This document shows positions 24,801 through 37,918 of a stretch of 64,000 bases of DNA, one piece after another. The notes under the pieces are model-generated. The model was not told where the DNA came from. It saw only the letters and a program-made list of their open reading frames with translations, and did not search any database. Every line of letters starts with the position of its first letter. Positions within the stretch are counted from its first letter, which is position 1. Source of the stretch: Megaleporinus macrocephalus (taxonomy: Eukaryota > Chordata > Actinopteri > Characiformes > Anostomidae); the NCBI GenBank assembly GCA_021613375.1, contig CM038725.1, positions 11,426,589 through 11,490,588 of the forward strand. The letters are read 5' to 3'. The position numbers were made by a program, and so were the translations under genes.

Positions 24801-25463
24801 AAGCACATTGCTGCCAATATAGGATGTAATATGCAGCATCAGCTTCACATCATCTGCAGACTGATGTAAGAATTGACAGACTATGTTACATGCAAACAAG
24901 ATACATCTGCACACGTACTTCCCAGCGGGTACCTATGGATAGTATGGATTTTAGAAAGCAACATAGCAGTAAGAAATGCATAGAGGGGTTTTAGAAGTAA
25001 GAATTGAAGCCTGAGAGAAGTAATTAGTAAGTGTTATGCTAGATTTTCCTGTCAAATCTAAAGCCTTTGCACACACCTGCACACAAGGAATTCAACTGTC
25101 TCTCTTTGAGTTGGTAAAATCTTTCTGAAGTAGTTGTTACAGGTACTGACATGTGTGATGAAGATGCAGGGAGTGCGATAGCTTCTGATGGTACATCGGA
25201 TACATTTAAAAACACAGTGACTGAATTAACATGTGTGATAGTACATTTTGCAGTTTTGGAAGCATTCAATCATCTCTACACAAGCATGGACTTTTGTGAA
25301 GGTGTGATGACTGTATTCACAGGGAGTGGAATTTAAGGAGAACATTTTATAGCACAAAAAGCTTTTTGGAGTGATGTAATGGGTTTTTCGTTGCCCCAAA
25401 AAATTGTATGATGGTTCCCTAAAGCCCTGACAACTTAGTCTTAGTCCTTTACACCCACGATAT
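24801..25463. other. Non-coding stretch
   Basis: Small frames on both strands (25039-25336) lack motifs. Nothing else recognised. Confidence 0.45.
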
Positions 25464-26229
25464 ATACAGTGCCTTGCAAAAGTTTTCGGCCCCCTTGAAC
25501 TTTTCAACCTTTTGTCACATTTCAGGCTTCAAGCATAAAGATATGAAATTGTAATTTTTGTGAAGAATCAACAACAAAAATGAAATTAAATGTATTGTAT
25601 ATTTTAAACTTTTTTTAGAAATAAAAAACTGAAAAGTGGGCCGTGCAATATTATTAGGCCCCCTTGCATTAATACTTTGTTGCTGGGCCTCTTGGCTGCA
25701 TCTCTGATCAGTCTTCTCATTGTTTGAGCTGAAAGTTTAGAGGGATGGCGAGGTCTTGGTAGATTTGCAGTGGTCTGATACTAATTTCAATATGATCGCT
25801 TGCACAGTGCTCCTAGAGATGTTTAAAGCTTGGGAAATCTTTTTGTATCCAAATCCAGCTTTAAACTTCTCCACAATAGTATCTTGGACCTGCCTGGTGT
25901 GTTCCTTGGTCTTCATGATGCTCTCTGCGCTTTAAACAGAACTTGATTACACACAGGTGGATTCTGTTTATCATCATCAGTCATTTAGGTCAACATTGGA
26001 TCATTCAGAGATCCTCACTGAACTTCTGGAGTAAGTTTGCTGTACTGAAAGTAAAGGGGGTCGAATAATATTGCACGCCCCACTTTTCAGTTTTTTATAT
26101 AAAAAAAAACTTTAAAATATCCAATAAATTTTGTTCCACTTTACGATTGTGTCCCACTTGTTGTTAATTCTTCACAAAAAATTGGTTGAAAAGTTTAAGG
26201 GGGCCGAATACTTTTGCAAGGCACTGTAT
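25464..26229 (-). mobile_element. Tc1/mariner element, internally deleted
   Basis: Left terminus TATACAGTGCCTTGCAAAAG then a CGGCCCCC box; right terminus its complement, GGGGGCCGAATA then CTTTTGCAAGGCACTGTATA. Ends abut TA as Tc1 insertion requires. At 766 bp it is about half the usual length of a full Tc1 element. It holds the N-terminal part of a transposase on the minus strand. Confidence 0.85.
25668..25916 (-). pseudogene. Tc1-type transposase N-terminal fragment, frameshifted
   Basis: The minus strand opens at ATG 25914-25916 with MKTKEHTRQVQDTIVEKF, then GYKKISQALNISRSTVQ: a Tc1 paired-like helix-turn-helix DNA-binding domain. After LKLVS the frame shifts, and the neighbouring frame continues as PRPRHPSKLSAQTMRRLIRD and AAKRPS, the second helix-turn-helix with its GRPR-like hook. 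The sequence then runs out; the DDE catalytic domain is deleted. About 83 codons remain against about 340 in an intact enzyme. Confidence 0.85.
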
Positions 26230-26487
26230 AAATGTTGCTGCTGTCCAAAAATAACCCCCACGCATCTCCATTTTTGTTTGTGTTTTTTTTTTTTTTCATT
26301 TCTCTACATTGTTTGAACAGGACAGCCACTGTTTATGTTTTGTGCAAGTTTCATGACGATTGGACCAATAGAAATTCTCCAAAATCACTTTCCATTGACT
26401 TACATTAAAAGTAGAGTGGGTTTTGTCCTGTCCTGTGAAGGTGCCATTTTGGAGGTAGTTGTTTTTCTTTGGACAGCAACAGTATGT
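26229..26487 (-). mobile_element. MITE family A, copy 3
   Basis: Left end ATGTTGCTGCTGTCCAA, right end TTCTTTGGACAGCAACAGTAT. The interior has TTCATGACGATTGGACCAAT and CCATTGACTTACATT. It starts directly at the end of the Tc1 element, so one probably inserted at the border of the other. Confidence 0.8.
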
Positions 26488-27659
26488 ACAAGGTCTTAAA
26501 AATACCTTCCTCTGGTCTAATAAACACCTGCTGTATCACACCTTATTTCACTCCTCTCGATGTAAACTGTGCGGTTCTAATCCTAAATAACCAATCACAA
26601 GGCTGATATTTCATGCCCCGCCCACACAAAGCAGCTTCAGAGTCAGATAATCTTAGGAAGCCAAAGCTAACCCAGCATAACCGATAGCTAGCAAGCTAGA
26701 CCTTCTGTCTATAGCTGCCTGTTTTGCCCAGTTATCCATACATTGCCCATCTGTCCATTCATTCATTCCCACATTGCTTCATTTGTCCATTTGTTTGTTC
26801 TTCTGTCTGCACATCTGTTAGTTTATGCCTTCATGCATTGCGTTGTCCATCCATTTATTCAGTCCTTTTTCTACCTGTGCTGATTGCACCTGATTGGGTC
26901 ACATAAAGTTGGATAATGGTGTTAGTTCTGTAAGAGTGGTGGAGAAGGAGTGTTAGACAGAGCGCTTTCAAGCTTTGCTGGATGTTTCACACTCATGTTC
27001 ACTTTTTCTTTCTCTGTGGTTTTCATTTAGAAAAGCATTTTGACCTTCATTTTTAAGAACCCTGAATATCTGACTGTGTGGAATAAGAGGAGAAAGAAAG
27101 CTACAGTCATCAGAACAAAGAACATGGACCAACATGAGTGACTGAAAACATCTTGGACCACCATCGTTCATATCCAAGCAGTCCAAAATAAATAGTGCAA
27201 ATACATTTGGGTTTGGTTTTTATGTTTGGGCAATTGTGGCGCAGTTACTGTATATTTTGCAGTGTAGGGTAAAATGCATATGTTGGGTGTTTCTTTGAGT
27301 TTAGTAGGGCTCTACGCTACCATTGAAACACCAGAAGACTCACTGGAGAGGTTTAGGGTGTTGGCTGTACTGTCAAGTCCCTTTAGCATGATATTAGACA
27401 AATCGTTATGGAGCCAGGCTGATAGTTAAGTTGAAAAAGTGGAAAAAGTTATGCGTCAGATGTTTACATGAGTATGCAACAAAAAAAGGCTTTGACTTGA
27501 ACGAGTGTCAAAGGCAAGCAGTTTATTATTTTTTTTCTGTGAAGGTCAACTTAATTTCGTCACCTAGAAAGAGTACAAACGTTCCACCACCGGAGCGTTG
27601 TACATCGTCTCATTGTTGTCGCCGCAAGCTTTGAGTAAATAAACGGCTAGAAAAGAAAA
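26488..27659. other. Non-coding stretch
   Basis: A CATT/TTTGTCC-rich low-complexity part lies at 26735-26870. Nothing else recognised; short frames lack motifs. Confidence 0.4.
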
Positions 27660-29090
27660 CACTTGCCTTGTTGCCTAAGTAAGTTCTTCAAGTTGTTCCT
27701 CTGAACATGGTGCTGGTTTAATTAGATGTTCATTAGAAGGTGTCTCGTGTTCCCTCAATTAGTCCCTGTCATGGCAGCAGTGGCGGCACAGTAATCTCCG
27801 TGATTAAGCTCCGTTCTTGTTTGTCTGTGTGCAATGTGCCAGGCTTGCTCAGACTGGCGTTGTCCTCGAGTCCTGTCACATGGCATAATCGTTCTGCACT
27901 GTAGCGCTTCGAGGCCTACCAGAGAACTTAACAGCGTTGAACACTCATTTTAAATGTCTCCCCCCATTCAGCCCCTTTGCCATCTTCAATTATACCTTTC
28001 CACCCTACCATTTGGGCAATTTTCTAATCTTGCCACGGCTGGCATGACGCTAGCTCGGCAACCGTGCGACTGACAGTTGAAGGCATGGGGACGAGGAGCG
28101 GCGGAGTCGTGGAAACCACAAGCAGGACTTGAGGGTCACGGTTGCAGAGTTTCCCTCACTAAAACCAAGAGGAGTCCCACGCTTTCAAAACCTACTGGAG
28201 GACCACAGATCGAGATCAAGTGAGTTTTTTTTTTAAGTCATAGAATTCTGATGTTACTGTTGTTGTTTACACTGTTATTCATATGTCATTACACATTAGT
28301 TACACAGTTATTAATACCATGGTTTAGGTTTTCCTTTGTTTGAACCACATCTTGATCTTGCTCTATGAGTGAAGAACAATCAAACCAAACATAAGAGAAG
28401 GTGTTTCATTTAGTACATGCTTTGAGGGACCTTGACGGGTTAGCAACCTAGTTGGTCCATCACTGTCCACTCAGAAAAGACAAAGTGGCTTCCCTTAATC
28501 TGTAATGCAGATTGCTTGCCTGATTGCCAAGGAGCTCAAATGACCGGACATGTTCCCAATTCTAAAATTTGTAGTAAAACTCTGGGTCTTGTGTTCCAGA
28601 AGACCCAGAGAACACAGTTTCTCCCTGTATGTTTAAAAGAATACCGTATACAGTAGCGCTTTAACAAGTACGGTCGTGTTTGCCTTGTGTTCCGTTAGCG
28701 CCTCGGTCCACCTACCACGCTGAAAGGCTAGCTCTTGGCGGAGATCAGCAGGGGTGGAAAGGGTCAGGGCAGATGGATGTAGAGTGCAATTACCTTCCCT
28801 GAGGGGCACCAGCATTAAGGTCTGTTAGGTTAAAGTGTCTGCCACTCAACGGGCGGGAAAAAAAAATCGGGACACTAAAAATTGCACAATAGCTAAAAAA
28901 CATGTTACAAGGGCCGGCTATTACGCTCGGAATGTGACAGCCAACTATTCCAAAGCCACAGAGTGGACACAAAGGGCTGTCAAGCACAGAACGGCCAGCA
29001 GGAGCATGCTTTCTGGTCCTTGAAAAGCTTCGGCCAGGCAGCTTCGGAAAAGATAATGTCTCGTTTTACTGAGAAATGTCGCCGCTTGGC

Positions 29091-29123
<33 letters not shown>

Positions 29124-29640
29124 GTCTTTTTTTTTCCCGAAGCAAACGTGAAACCCTGCACATTGTAGTCATTTGTGTTTTCGAGAAGTGTATACGTTAG
29201 CGCATAACCACATTAGCTTTTTTTATTTTCGCCGAAGCGCATCATGAGATCAAAAGCAGATATGGGGGCGGAGGGACGTTATGTTACATGTTCGGTAATG
29301 CATCTCTCTACACAATAACCGATCCGTGAAAACACGTAGCGCCGTGGGAAGAGCAGGCTGTAATTTCTTGACCAAGGCTTATACAAATGGAACGAAATCT
29401 ACCTTAATTCTCCACACCACAAAAAAAAAAAAAAAAAAAACAGCCTCGGAGCCGTGGAAGCTGCATAAGTCTCTCTTTCATTTTCACCAACACTGCTGCG
29501 CTCCACCTCCCCCAACCAACCCCCCAAAACAATTAGCATCTCTCACTGTCAATTTTAAAACCCGCAGTGGCAACACTCAGGGGTCAGAAAGTCAATTGAG
29601 AGCTGAAAGACGGAGGAAAAAGTTTATTTTCTGAAATTAT
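27660..29640. other. Repeat-poor island, candidate regulatory cluster
   Basis: Balanced sequence with CpGs and ATTA words, no transposon ends. Simple runs occur at 29090-29137 (T/C-rich) and 29419-29440 (A-run). A donor-like AAGTGAGT occurs near 28218 without a supported exon. Candidate enhancer cluster by texture only. Confidence 0.3.
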
Positions 29641-29854
29641 ACTTATGCTCCTCTCTGCTCCAAGTCTAAAGTCTGATTTTCTCTGTTTTTCTTCTTAGTT
29701 GGAGAGGTATGAGGGATAATTACGATGAGCAAGCTATGCCTTTAGTTAATGATGTTGGTTAATGTGCATATATGTCCAATTTGATAAGTCACTCATGCTG
29801 TACTGTAAGTAAAATAAAAATATGATTGTGTTTGCTCATATTTATTGAGAATGC

Positions 29855-30080
29855 ATATCAACACTGTCCAAAGAAAAACATTTCAAAACCTTTCCAACTT
29901 TACAGGAGAGGAAAAAAACTGTCTGTACTTTTAATGTAAGCCAATGGAACCAGAGTGATTTCTAATCTATTTTGTAGCATTTGTATTGGTCCAATCATTA
30001 AGAAAATGTTACACAATGTAAATTGCAGCTGTCGTGTTCAAATGATGTAGAAAAATAAAAATCAACAAAAATAGAGATGT
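29855..30080 (+). mobile_element. MITE family A, copy 4
   Basis: Begins ATATCAACACTGTCCAAAG, then CAACTTTACAGGAGAGG, ATGTAAGCCAATGGAACCAG and TTGGTCCAATCATTAAG. The right inverted repeat is eroded. Confidence 0.75.
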
Positions 30081-31034
30081 ATACAATGTATATGATGTAG
30101 CTATATATATAGCTTATAAGCTTATAAGCCTATAAGCCATTTTGGATTGAATTAGACTTTGGATTTTGTGACCCTATATCTAAAATATGTTTATTTTTAT
30201 TAAAACAACTGATTCAATGTTCTATTTACTACTATATTTGTTACTAATAAAGCAAACAAACTTTACCCAGAGCTTCTGTAGTGACTGTTTTGGTAGTGAC
30301 AATTGTATCTCAATTAGAGTGGAACTAAAAACGCTAGTTGGTACTAATTGGCACTACTTGGTAAACATATTTGTCACTAAAACACAAACAATTCTTTATT
30401 GCAGACAGTAAGTGTTTCAGTAGTGACAGTTTTTAATGTTACATGCTGATAATCAATCTTTGTGGCTTTGAAGCGATGTGATCTAACTGCTCACCATGTG
30501 GCCATGATGGATAGGGTTGCAGCCTCACTTATGCGCTAAAATGCAGGGATGTGGCTACAAAAAGGTTCCACCTATGGAGTAAAACTAGATTAGAATTTTT
30601 AATAAAAAAATACTCATGATAAATTTTTCATGTCAATTTTTTCATCAAAATTTCTATTTTAAATCCAAAATTGAAATAAAAAGTAGTGTTGCAGTTGAGT
30701 TTGTTATAATGGATATTTAGGGGTTAGGGGTTATCTTAGAATAGAAAACCCCATTTAGTGTATTACCCCCGTCTTTACACCTTGTGTTTAAAAGGGCACT
30801 AAAAAAAACATGCAAATGTTAATAACAATTCCTGTTAATTTGCCTATGTTCACATTTTGGACAAAACAAGTAAAAACAAATGTAAATTCAACATGAATTT
30901 TGTATTTTTTGACATTTAAAGCAATGATAACGAGATAGAGTGCAGATCTAGGCCTGTTAATAAAGAGTGTTACTTGATTCTAAATGTAATTAATAATGTT
31001 ACAGAGAAATCACATTTAAATAGTATAAATAGTA
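30081..31034. other. AT-rich non-coding stretch
   Basis: A small TATAAGCTTATAAGCCTATA repeat at 30110-30140. No gene. Confidence 0.45.
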
Positions 31035-31241
31035 TGACTGTAAAAATTGGTTCAATGGTACAACCTAAGAAACTACTACATGTGGTAACAAGCAACTGAA
31101 CTAGTTTTACTCACCCTAAGAAAATAATTTGAATAAATGAAATTGAGCGAATGATTGAGTGTTAAACGAAACGAGTACATTTGCTTGTTAACACATTAAT
31201 TAATTTTTAGGGTGGTACCAACAATCCACTTTTTACAGTGA
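31035..31241. mobile_element. Short MITE with ACTGTAAAAA ends
   Basis: Left ATGACTGTAAAAATTGG, right CCACTTTTTACAGTGAT: 13-bp imperfect inverted ends around an AT-rich 200-bp interior. Same end type as the segment ending near 3735. Confidence 0.5.
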
Positions 31242-31659
31242 TACCCAAATCCCAATAATAATTTACTACTAAGGGTTAACTCTTAAATCTTAGTATTGTT
31301 TTTACTTGTTAACACCATTTTATGGTATAAATGCAATTTCTTAGTTTGCTACCTTCAAAACAGCCACTGATACTCTCACTAAATGTAAGTGAGGAAAAGT
31401 GGAAACTATGTTTACCCCCTAGAAATTGTGTGATTTTAATGTTCAGCTTCTTGTGAATGCATGTTAAAAAATAATGTAATTAAATTACAGAAAGTATTAA
31501 AGACATTCTCGTGAAGCTTATTTTGTCCAATCATATAGCTGTAACAAAATACACTGATTTTGAGAATACAAACCTTCTCTATAGGGGTAAACTTGAGCTA
31601 AGAAGACAAATTTCATTAATCGTGATTAATCACCCTCATATATTACTCTGCTGGAAATG
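31242..31659. other. AT-rich non-coding stretch
   Basis: Nothing recognised. Confidence 0.5.
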
Positions 31660-33720
31660 GTTCACATAAAGACACCTTTAAAGCCACAGTCATTCGCACA
31701 TCCGTTAACACTGCCTTGCATAAGCCACTCTGCGTTACGTGGCCCTGATAAGGTTGGTGTAGGTCTCTCTCCTTTTCTTCCAGGCCTTTCTGATTGCAGG
31801 CTTGAAGTGCTCTCTACATCCATGTAACATTAGGGAAATGAGTTCTCTGCTGGGCTTCACAACACACTCAATACCAGTGATTCATTCTCCACGTTCAGGT
31901 CTCGGAGGGAATAGTTCCTCGGCCCCTTTTGCTGCGACACCCACAGCTCTGTGGGGCCGGATCCCCGGCTTATACAATTAAGCCATGCTGCTCTTCGTGA
32001 ACGTGATGGCCCATTTGTGCTGGCAAATCACAGCGGCTTCGGATCAGCAGCCCTTAACTTTCAGAGTCATTAGACATCTAAGGGGTGGGGGTTCCGAGCG
32101 CAACATCTGCTTTGGATTTTTCAGCGAGGGTACCTGTTCCAAACGGAGGGAGTAGGCCTAGACTGTACAAACACCAAGGGCTCGGTCCGAGATGAGGGGT
32201 TAGCCTAGGAAACTGAACCAATTCTACTGAAACAGTTATTGAAACTATCCTTACCTTTACAGCCTATTTAGTAAGATGTTCTTCTACTTTATCTCTGGAC
32301 TTTTGAAAATTTTACAAAATAGAATTAGGACCACCTTTTATTGTCTCAGTCTTGTTTTTAATGAGCTACAAGTGACAATTGATATTGGATTGGACCAACC
32401 CTAGGTGTGGCTAAATAAAAAAGATTCTGATCCCAAGCCAGCGGCTTTGCATGTGATCTCCTACCAGGCCGAGCATGACGAGGAGTGTCTGATGAAACTG
32501 TCTAAGGCTTTTTTTGTTTATTTTTTTCTTTTTTTTTAGTTCAGGTACTGAGACAAATGAGCTGCAATATTGATGGCTGAGGAACTAAGGATGAACTCTA
32601 GGCATCATCGGTGCATTTAAATACTGTCAACCCTTCAGAAGTGGCAGCGCTAGACAAACTCCTCACTTCACCGCCTCCCCTAGCAGGAGCGCACCCTCTA
32701 ATGTTGTCATTTTCCATGCTCTCTTCTTCTTCTAGCAAACACGCGTGCTGTTTGATTTCGGCCCTACAAGCCCGAGAACTTGGGAAATGTGCGATACGAC
32801 GCAGAAGTGACAACTTAATAATGTAAGCCGAGGCCTTTCCTCAAACAAAAACAGCCCTACTCTCGTAACCATCTGTTATTTGTCCTTTACCCAGCGCATT
32901 AAATTATATTTAGTGTCACTCTACCTGCGTACTAAACAGTACCATCATCCTCGTTGATTTCTATCTGGCTGCTGTGGGTTTTTCGGGTCTAAACAATGCA
33001 AAAAAACTGTTGACAGGGCGTCTGCAACTTATTTGCATCCCGTTTCCAATATTCTCAAAGGTGGCTGTTATCGGTATAAGTGACAGACGCTATTAGGGTC
33101 GCTTTTTTTTCTTCTTTTTTTATGAATGATTGAATGATTTGGATCTTTCATTAAAAACATCTGCCTGCTACAAAACATTATGTAATTGCATCATAAAAAT
33201 GACTCATCGCATTTAACGCGATTGCTCTATTACAGCAGACAACTTGAAGTGCACTTGAAGCTGACGAACCGGGTTCCTCAGACGTGTCATCTTGCTTATG
33301 GCTTTACGGGCTTGGAAATAAAGGTGGCAAAAAGTTATTCGAGGCAAGGACCACTTTTGCCTCCCTATAGAACTTGTCAGAGGATTCTTCTTTAAGGTTA
33401 TTAGACCCCTTTTCCACAAGTTAACAGAGTTCTTAATGAACTGTCTATGACAGGCTTTGGTCAAATACCACAAGGGTCAAGCGTCTCTGTTCTTATCACC
33501 CTATCCAAACAGCCCTGCTCAGGATGGCTAGTTCGAGTGTCTGATGCTTTAAATGATAATGAGCCAATGCTACGCCCCTCCCCCTCATCCATGGGGCGAG
33601 CCAATGCCAGTACGCATTCTCTCACTCTACTTGTATGTTATTCGCAAGAGCATAGGAGCGGGTTTGACAGTGGGGAGGGGACACATTTGCTAATATAAAT
33701 AAAAGCCCACCCTATCCTCT
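31660..33720. other. Repeat-poor island, candidate regulatory cluster
   Basis: Two kb of balanced sequence, CpG-richer at 31900-32000 and 32640-32830, with no transposon ends. Short frames on both strands (for example 32598-32826 and 33186-33698) share no recognisable motif. Candidate enhancer cluster by texture. Confidence 0.3.
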
Positions 33721-34168
33721 ACAATTACCTATATGCTGATTGGACTGTAGGTAAGGTAGTAAATCACTGTATGCATAGTGACATAGAACAACATTTGTGG
33801 AATTACAGTAAATTATAAATAAATAAACAAAATATAACATTATCTGTACGTCTGTTTATTATTAGATAAATCCAATTAAAGATCCCTTTACAAACTAAAC
33901 AAGATACTCCACATTACATGGTACTGTTTTTTAGAAAACTTTTAAATTATACATGCAATGTCTGGATTATATACATATATAACTAAAAAATGTGTTATTA
34001 TTAGTATTTTCTTTGATGGTATAATGCTGTAATGAAATGATAAAACAGTGTATGTTGAGGTCTCCTAATTAGACAAGATTAAAATTAATGTAAGGCTGTG
34101 TCCCAAACCGCACACTCTAGAGCATTTCATACTGCACTACTGAAAGCACTTCTAACGATGGAGTCCTT

Positions 34169-34203
<35 letters not shown>

Positions 34204-34859
34204 TTTTATTAATTTTATTAAATTTAATTTTTTTTGGTATTTAGTGTATAAGCAGTCTGCAGATTGGGACATGGCCAGAGAGTAATGTAACTTTACGTTT
34301 CTGATAAAAGTTAATATAAAGTTTAGCTAACCCAAACCCTCCTAGTCTGTTACCATAACAACACATTATGCAAAAGCCATTTTCATTACAGTATACTTTA
34401 TTGCTCTCATCACTGACCTCACGTTTAAAGCTAGTGCGGACTGAGTGAAGCCGCTGGCTGCAGGATATTTCTGAACAGGCATCTCAACACAAGCCTTAAC
34501 AAAGTGAAAGACCACCTAACAACCAGATCCCATTGCTAACAACAAACACAGCGTGTGAATTGCAAGTGATTCCAAAACCTGCTTTTAAAATAAAGTTTTT
34601 AAACAGTTTCTGCTTTTTCTGTGGTTTGATTTCTGGATGGGACAAATCTACCTGTTTCTGATATTGGTTGGAACACGCCCCCCCATCCCCCCGGTTCCTA
34701 CGCCAATGGTTATTCACATGATGATAAGAAGTTTATCCTACAGACATTCAACTAACAGACTAATGCTGTTGTAGATCTTACAGCCAAGACATTTACATCT
34801 GTGTTAATATATTACCTCAGCTGTTAGCGCTAGTTAGTGCTAATGCTAAAGAAACTCTG
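33721..34859. other. AT-rich non-coding stretch
   Basis: Holds a (TTTA) run and a GGCTGTGTCCCAAACCG word at about 34094-34110 that resembles the end of the 7076-7678 element, probably a solo fragment. No gene. Confidence 0.4.
34168..34206. repeat. (TTTA)n microsatellite
   Basis: About ten ATTT repeats. Confidence 0.95.
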
Positions 34860-35430
34860 AGCATCATCATTCATCTGCAGGTTTGCCACACATAGTTAGT
34901 ATTGAGCCCTCTTTTTGCAAAAGCCTGACATATAAAGCTAAAGCTGGCTTCCTATTTACCTGTTTCTTGGTAGAATTTTCCCCCTCCACCTTAAATGGAA
35001 CAGTTTCTGCCCGAGGTGCCAGAATGTAACAGCTGCACCATTTAAGGTGGGACAGGAACGTTTGAACAAGAAGCTTTGTGTCAGACACAAATTCAGACTC
35101 TTGCCGACGCTTGCTGGATGTTTGTATCAAATAAATTCAGTCCAATCAGGTGCAGCCAATATCAGAGTAATTCCTGTGCTTAACTCTAGAGGTAGTTCTT
35201 GAGATGGGGGTGGAGGTAAGAGTGGGATTACTCTAAGGAGCCCCCACTTAAGATAAGATGAGCTGCAAATCCAAACAGTTTGTTGAATCTCATGTTTTCT
35301 GGTCTGGGCAGCCCACAAAAAACTGACCGGGATGTCTTGCTTCGTAGTTTATGGGTTGGTAAGCACTCCAGATAACCAAATGTATTTGCACAAGAACTGA
35401 AAGGTGAGATGTTCATAATATTTCCCCTTT
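34860..35430 (-). mobile_element. Dispersed repeat family B, antisense copy
   Basis: Reverse-oriented homologue of 20480-21190. The core palindrome TCCACCTTAAATGG...CCATTTAAGGTGGGA spans 34985-35052. Nearby AAAGCTAAAGCTGGCTTC matches AAAGCTAAAGATGGCTTC at 20882. Confidence 0.6.
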
Positions 35431-35964
35431 AAATAAACCATCTTGTAAATAAAATATGCAACATTTTTAAAACAACCCCTTACATTTCAGGTGTATTACA
35501 TACTAAGTCTTACTACTCAGTAACTACATGGAATTCATAGAGTTATCTTTGGGTTATAGAAGTGTAAAGTAAAACTTTGGACCCACCAGTGGGCCTGGGC
35601 CAATTAAGTGGTACAGTTAAAAGAACCTCAGCCTAATGCAAAAGTTTTAAACTAATAAAAAGTTTTCTTGCCCAAGCCAAGAACCATATAGAACCTTTTA
35701 GTATATCATCAAGCCATTAAATATAGTTTACTGCAAAAAAGATACAGACATTAATTTATTTATAGACCTTCCACATAATGAAATGACCTTCATTTAAAAT
35801 AATAAACATTTTGTTGACCCAACATAACTTACTAAATCTGGCATTTCCAGCTCAACTCATTGAAGTTGACTGTTAAGAAGTCAAGTCCAGTCACGTTCAG
35901 TAAATTTAAAACCCCCTCATCAATAGAGAGTGTGGTACCCATTCTTACAACCTACAATAAGGAG
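35431..35964. other. AT-rich non-coding stretch
   Basis: Nothing recognised. Confidence 0.45.
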
Positions 35965-36420
35965 TTCAGGTTCAAGAGACTTTATTGTAATTTTAGATAT
36001 ATGCAAGTCCACAATAAAATTAGACAACATTACTTCAGGACCAACCCAAAAACGCGTGTGTAAACAATACAAAATGCACACTGCAGACAACAGAGAGCAA
36101 TAAATAACCAACAGGACACAAATCAGATAAATCACATGGCGCTGAGAATACACAGATTTGGAAAAGAAGGAAGTAACATATTAACCTAACACAATACAGC
36201 AGTCACTAAGCTAGCAAGCAGCACAGAATACAGTAATTGGTTGATACAGTAGTCTAGCTGAAAGAGGCTGAACAGTTTACCAAAATATAGAATGTAAGTA
36301 TATACTTTGGGTAGATAGAACAGCAGGAACGGTGCCATAGAGAAGATTGGTAACATTAGAGGAAGGACACATTTAATATGCGAATAATTGGAGCCAGGAG
36401 CCAATAAAATCTTGTGTCAT
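35965..36420 (-). mobile_element. LINE-type 3' region, antisense
   Basis: GTTCAAGAGACTTTATTG at 35967-35985 is the reverse complement of the CAATAAAGTCTCTTGAA-type terminus seen on fish LINE tails. The downstream text (TGCAAGTCCACAATAAAATT, then GCAGACAACAGAG) reads as antisense 3' sequence. No reverse transcriptase visible. Right border uncertain. Confidence 0.4.
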
Positions 36421-36719
36421 GTGCCCAAGCGGTCCAGCTCAAAAAACAACAAAAACAACAAAGCAAAGACAATTTCAAAACTTTTGAATATACAAAATCA
36501 TCATAAAAAGGTTTGCATGGTTAAGTAATGTAGGAAATATCAAATTTAAAGAATAACGGGCTTAGATTTTGGGTATGCAACTCGTTATACCACATGGAAA
36601 TTATGTTAATTATTATTATTATTCAATTATTATTGTTTTTTTGTATTTCATTCAACGTTGGCTGATTTAACTACATTCTTTTCAGTGTTTCAGTCTATTT
36701 GGCCAGTTCAGTGTTTCAG
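36421..36719. other. AT-rich non-coding stretch
   Basis: Nothing recognised. Confidence 0.45.
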
Positions 36720-37838
36720 GATTACAGTTTGCAGGTGACATGAGTACTAACATCTGCACACATATGCATTACCCCCTGTACGTTACACTCAAACACAAGG
36801 TCAGATGTTTATGTCGACGCAGTTTGGATACTGCTTACACGTGGCTGCTACGCTTTCTAGGCTGCGCTTGCAACGCTGTCGAACACAAACAAAAATGCAA
36901 CACTACCTCCACAGATTCCTCACTCTGGCTGCAGGACGAGAGAGGGAGAAAGAGAGGGAATATTTCTAGGCATCAAAGTTATTCTAAGCTTTGCCAGGCT
37001 GGTAAACTCTTGTACAGCTATTTTGTGCAGAAATGCTCTCTCGGGACGTCCAGCTTTAATGGCAAAGAGTCATTATGTTATACATAAACAGCCAGAAAAC
37101 AAATCTTTTTATTTTTTTTTTTAAAGCTGAGTACATTTGAAATTCTATTTCACAGTTCCAACAAACACTGAATTGTATAACTTTTGTCTGGAAGTGATCG
37201 GGACGCAATAAGAGAGAAGAGAGTTTGAGTTTGGAGGGAAGCGGCGTGAAAACAAATAGGAGGGGGGTAAATTGGAACTCCATCAAGTCGCCAATAATCC
37301 GCACAAAAATTAGCCTTACAATGCAAGAACGACAATTATTTGTAAACAGAGAAATAATGTTGTGCGACACGAAGCACATGAAGCACTGGCGTGATTGCTT
37401 ACTGTGTAATTTGTGCGACTTACAAAATAAAAACAAACAAACAAAAAAAAAACAACAACTATTGAGTAGAGAAAGCTTTGGCTTGGACCTCTACAGCTGG
37501 AGATAAGCAAGAGAGCAGTTATTGATTCAAATTAATTAATCCACTTATGAAGGGGGGGATTCACAGGCTCCAAAGTGACTTAAATAGTACACCCAAATTA
37601 AACTGTAAATTTGTTGCATTTAATGATACTCCTAAGTAATTAAATTGCAGGAGCGTGTGAAAACATGTGGCATTAGTATGCAGAATATACAGTATTAGGG
37701 ATGGATAACCTAAATAGAATTGGGTATTAATTATTTCTTCTGATGTGTTCAAAGCCTTTAGAAAAAGAAAAAATTGTAATTACATGTTGTATGTGATGTA
37801 GCAAGGTTCACCATAACTTAAGCTGTACTTCAGAAAGG

Positions 37839-37918
<80 letters not shown>

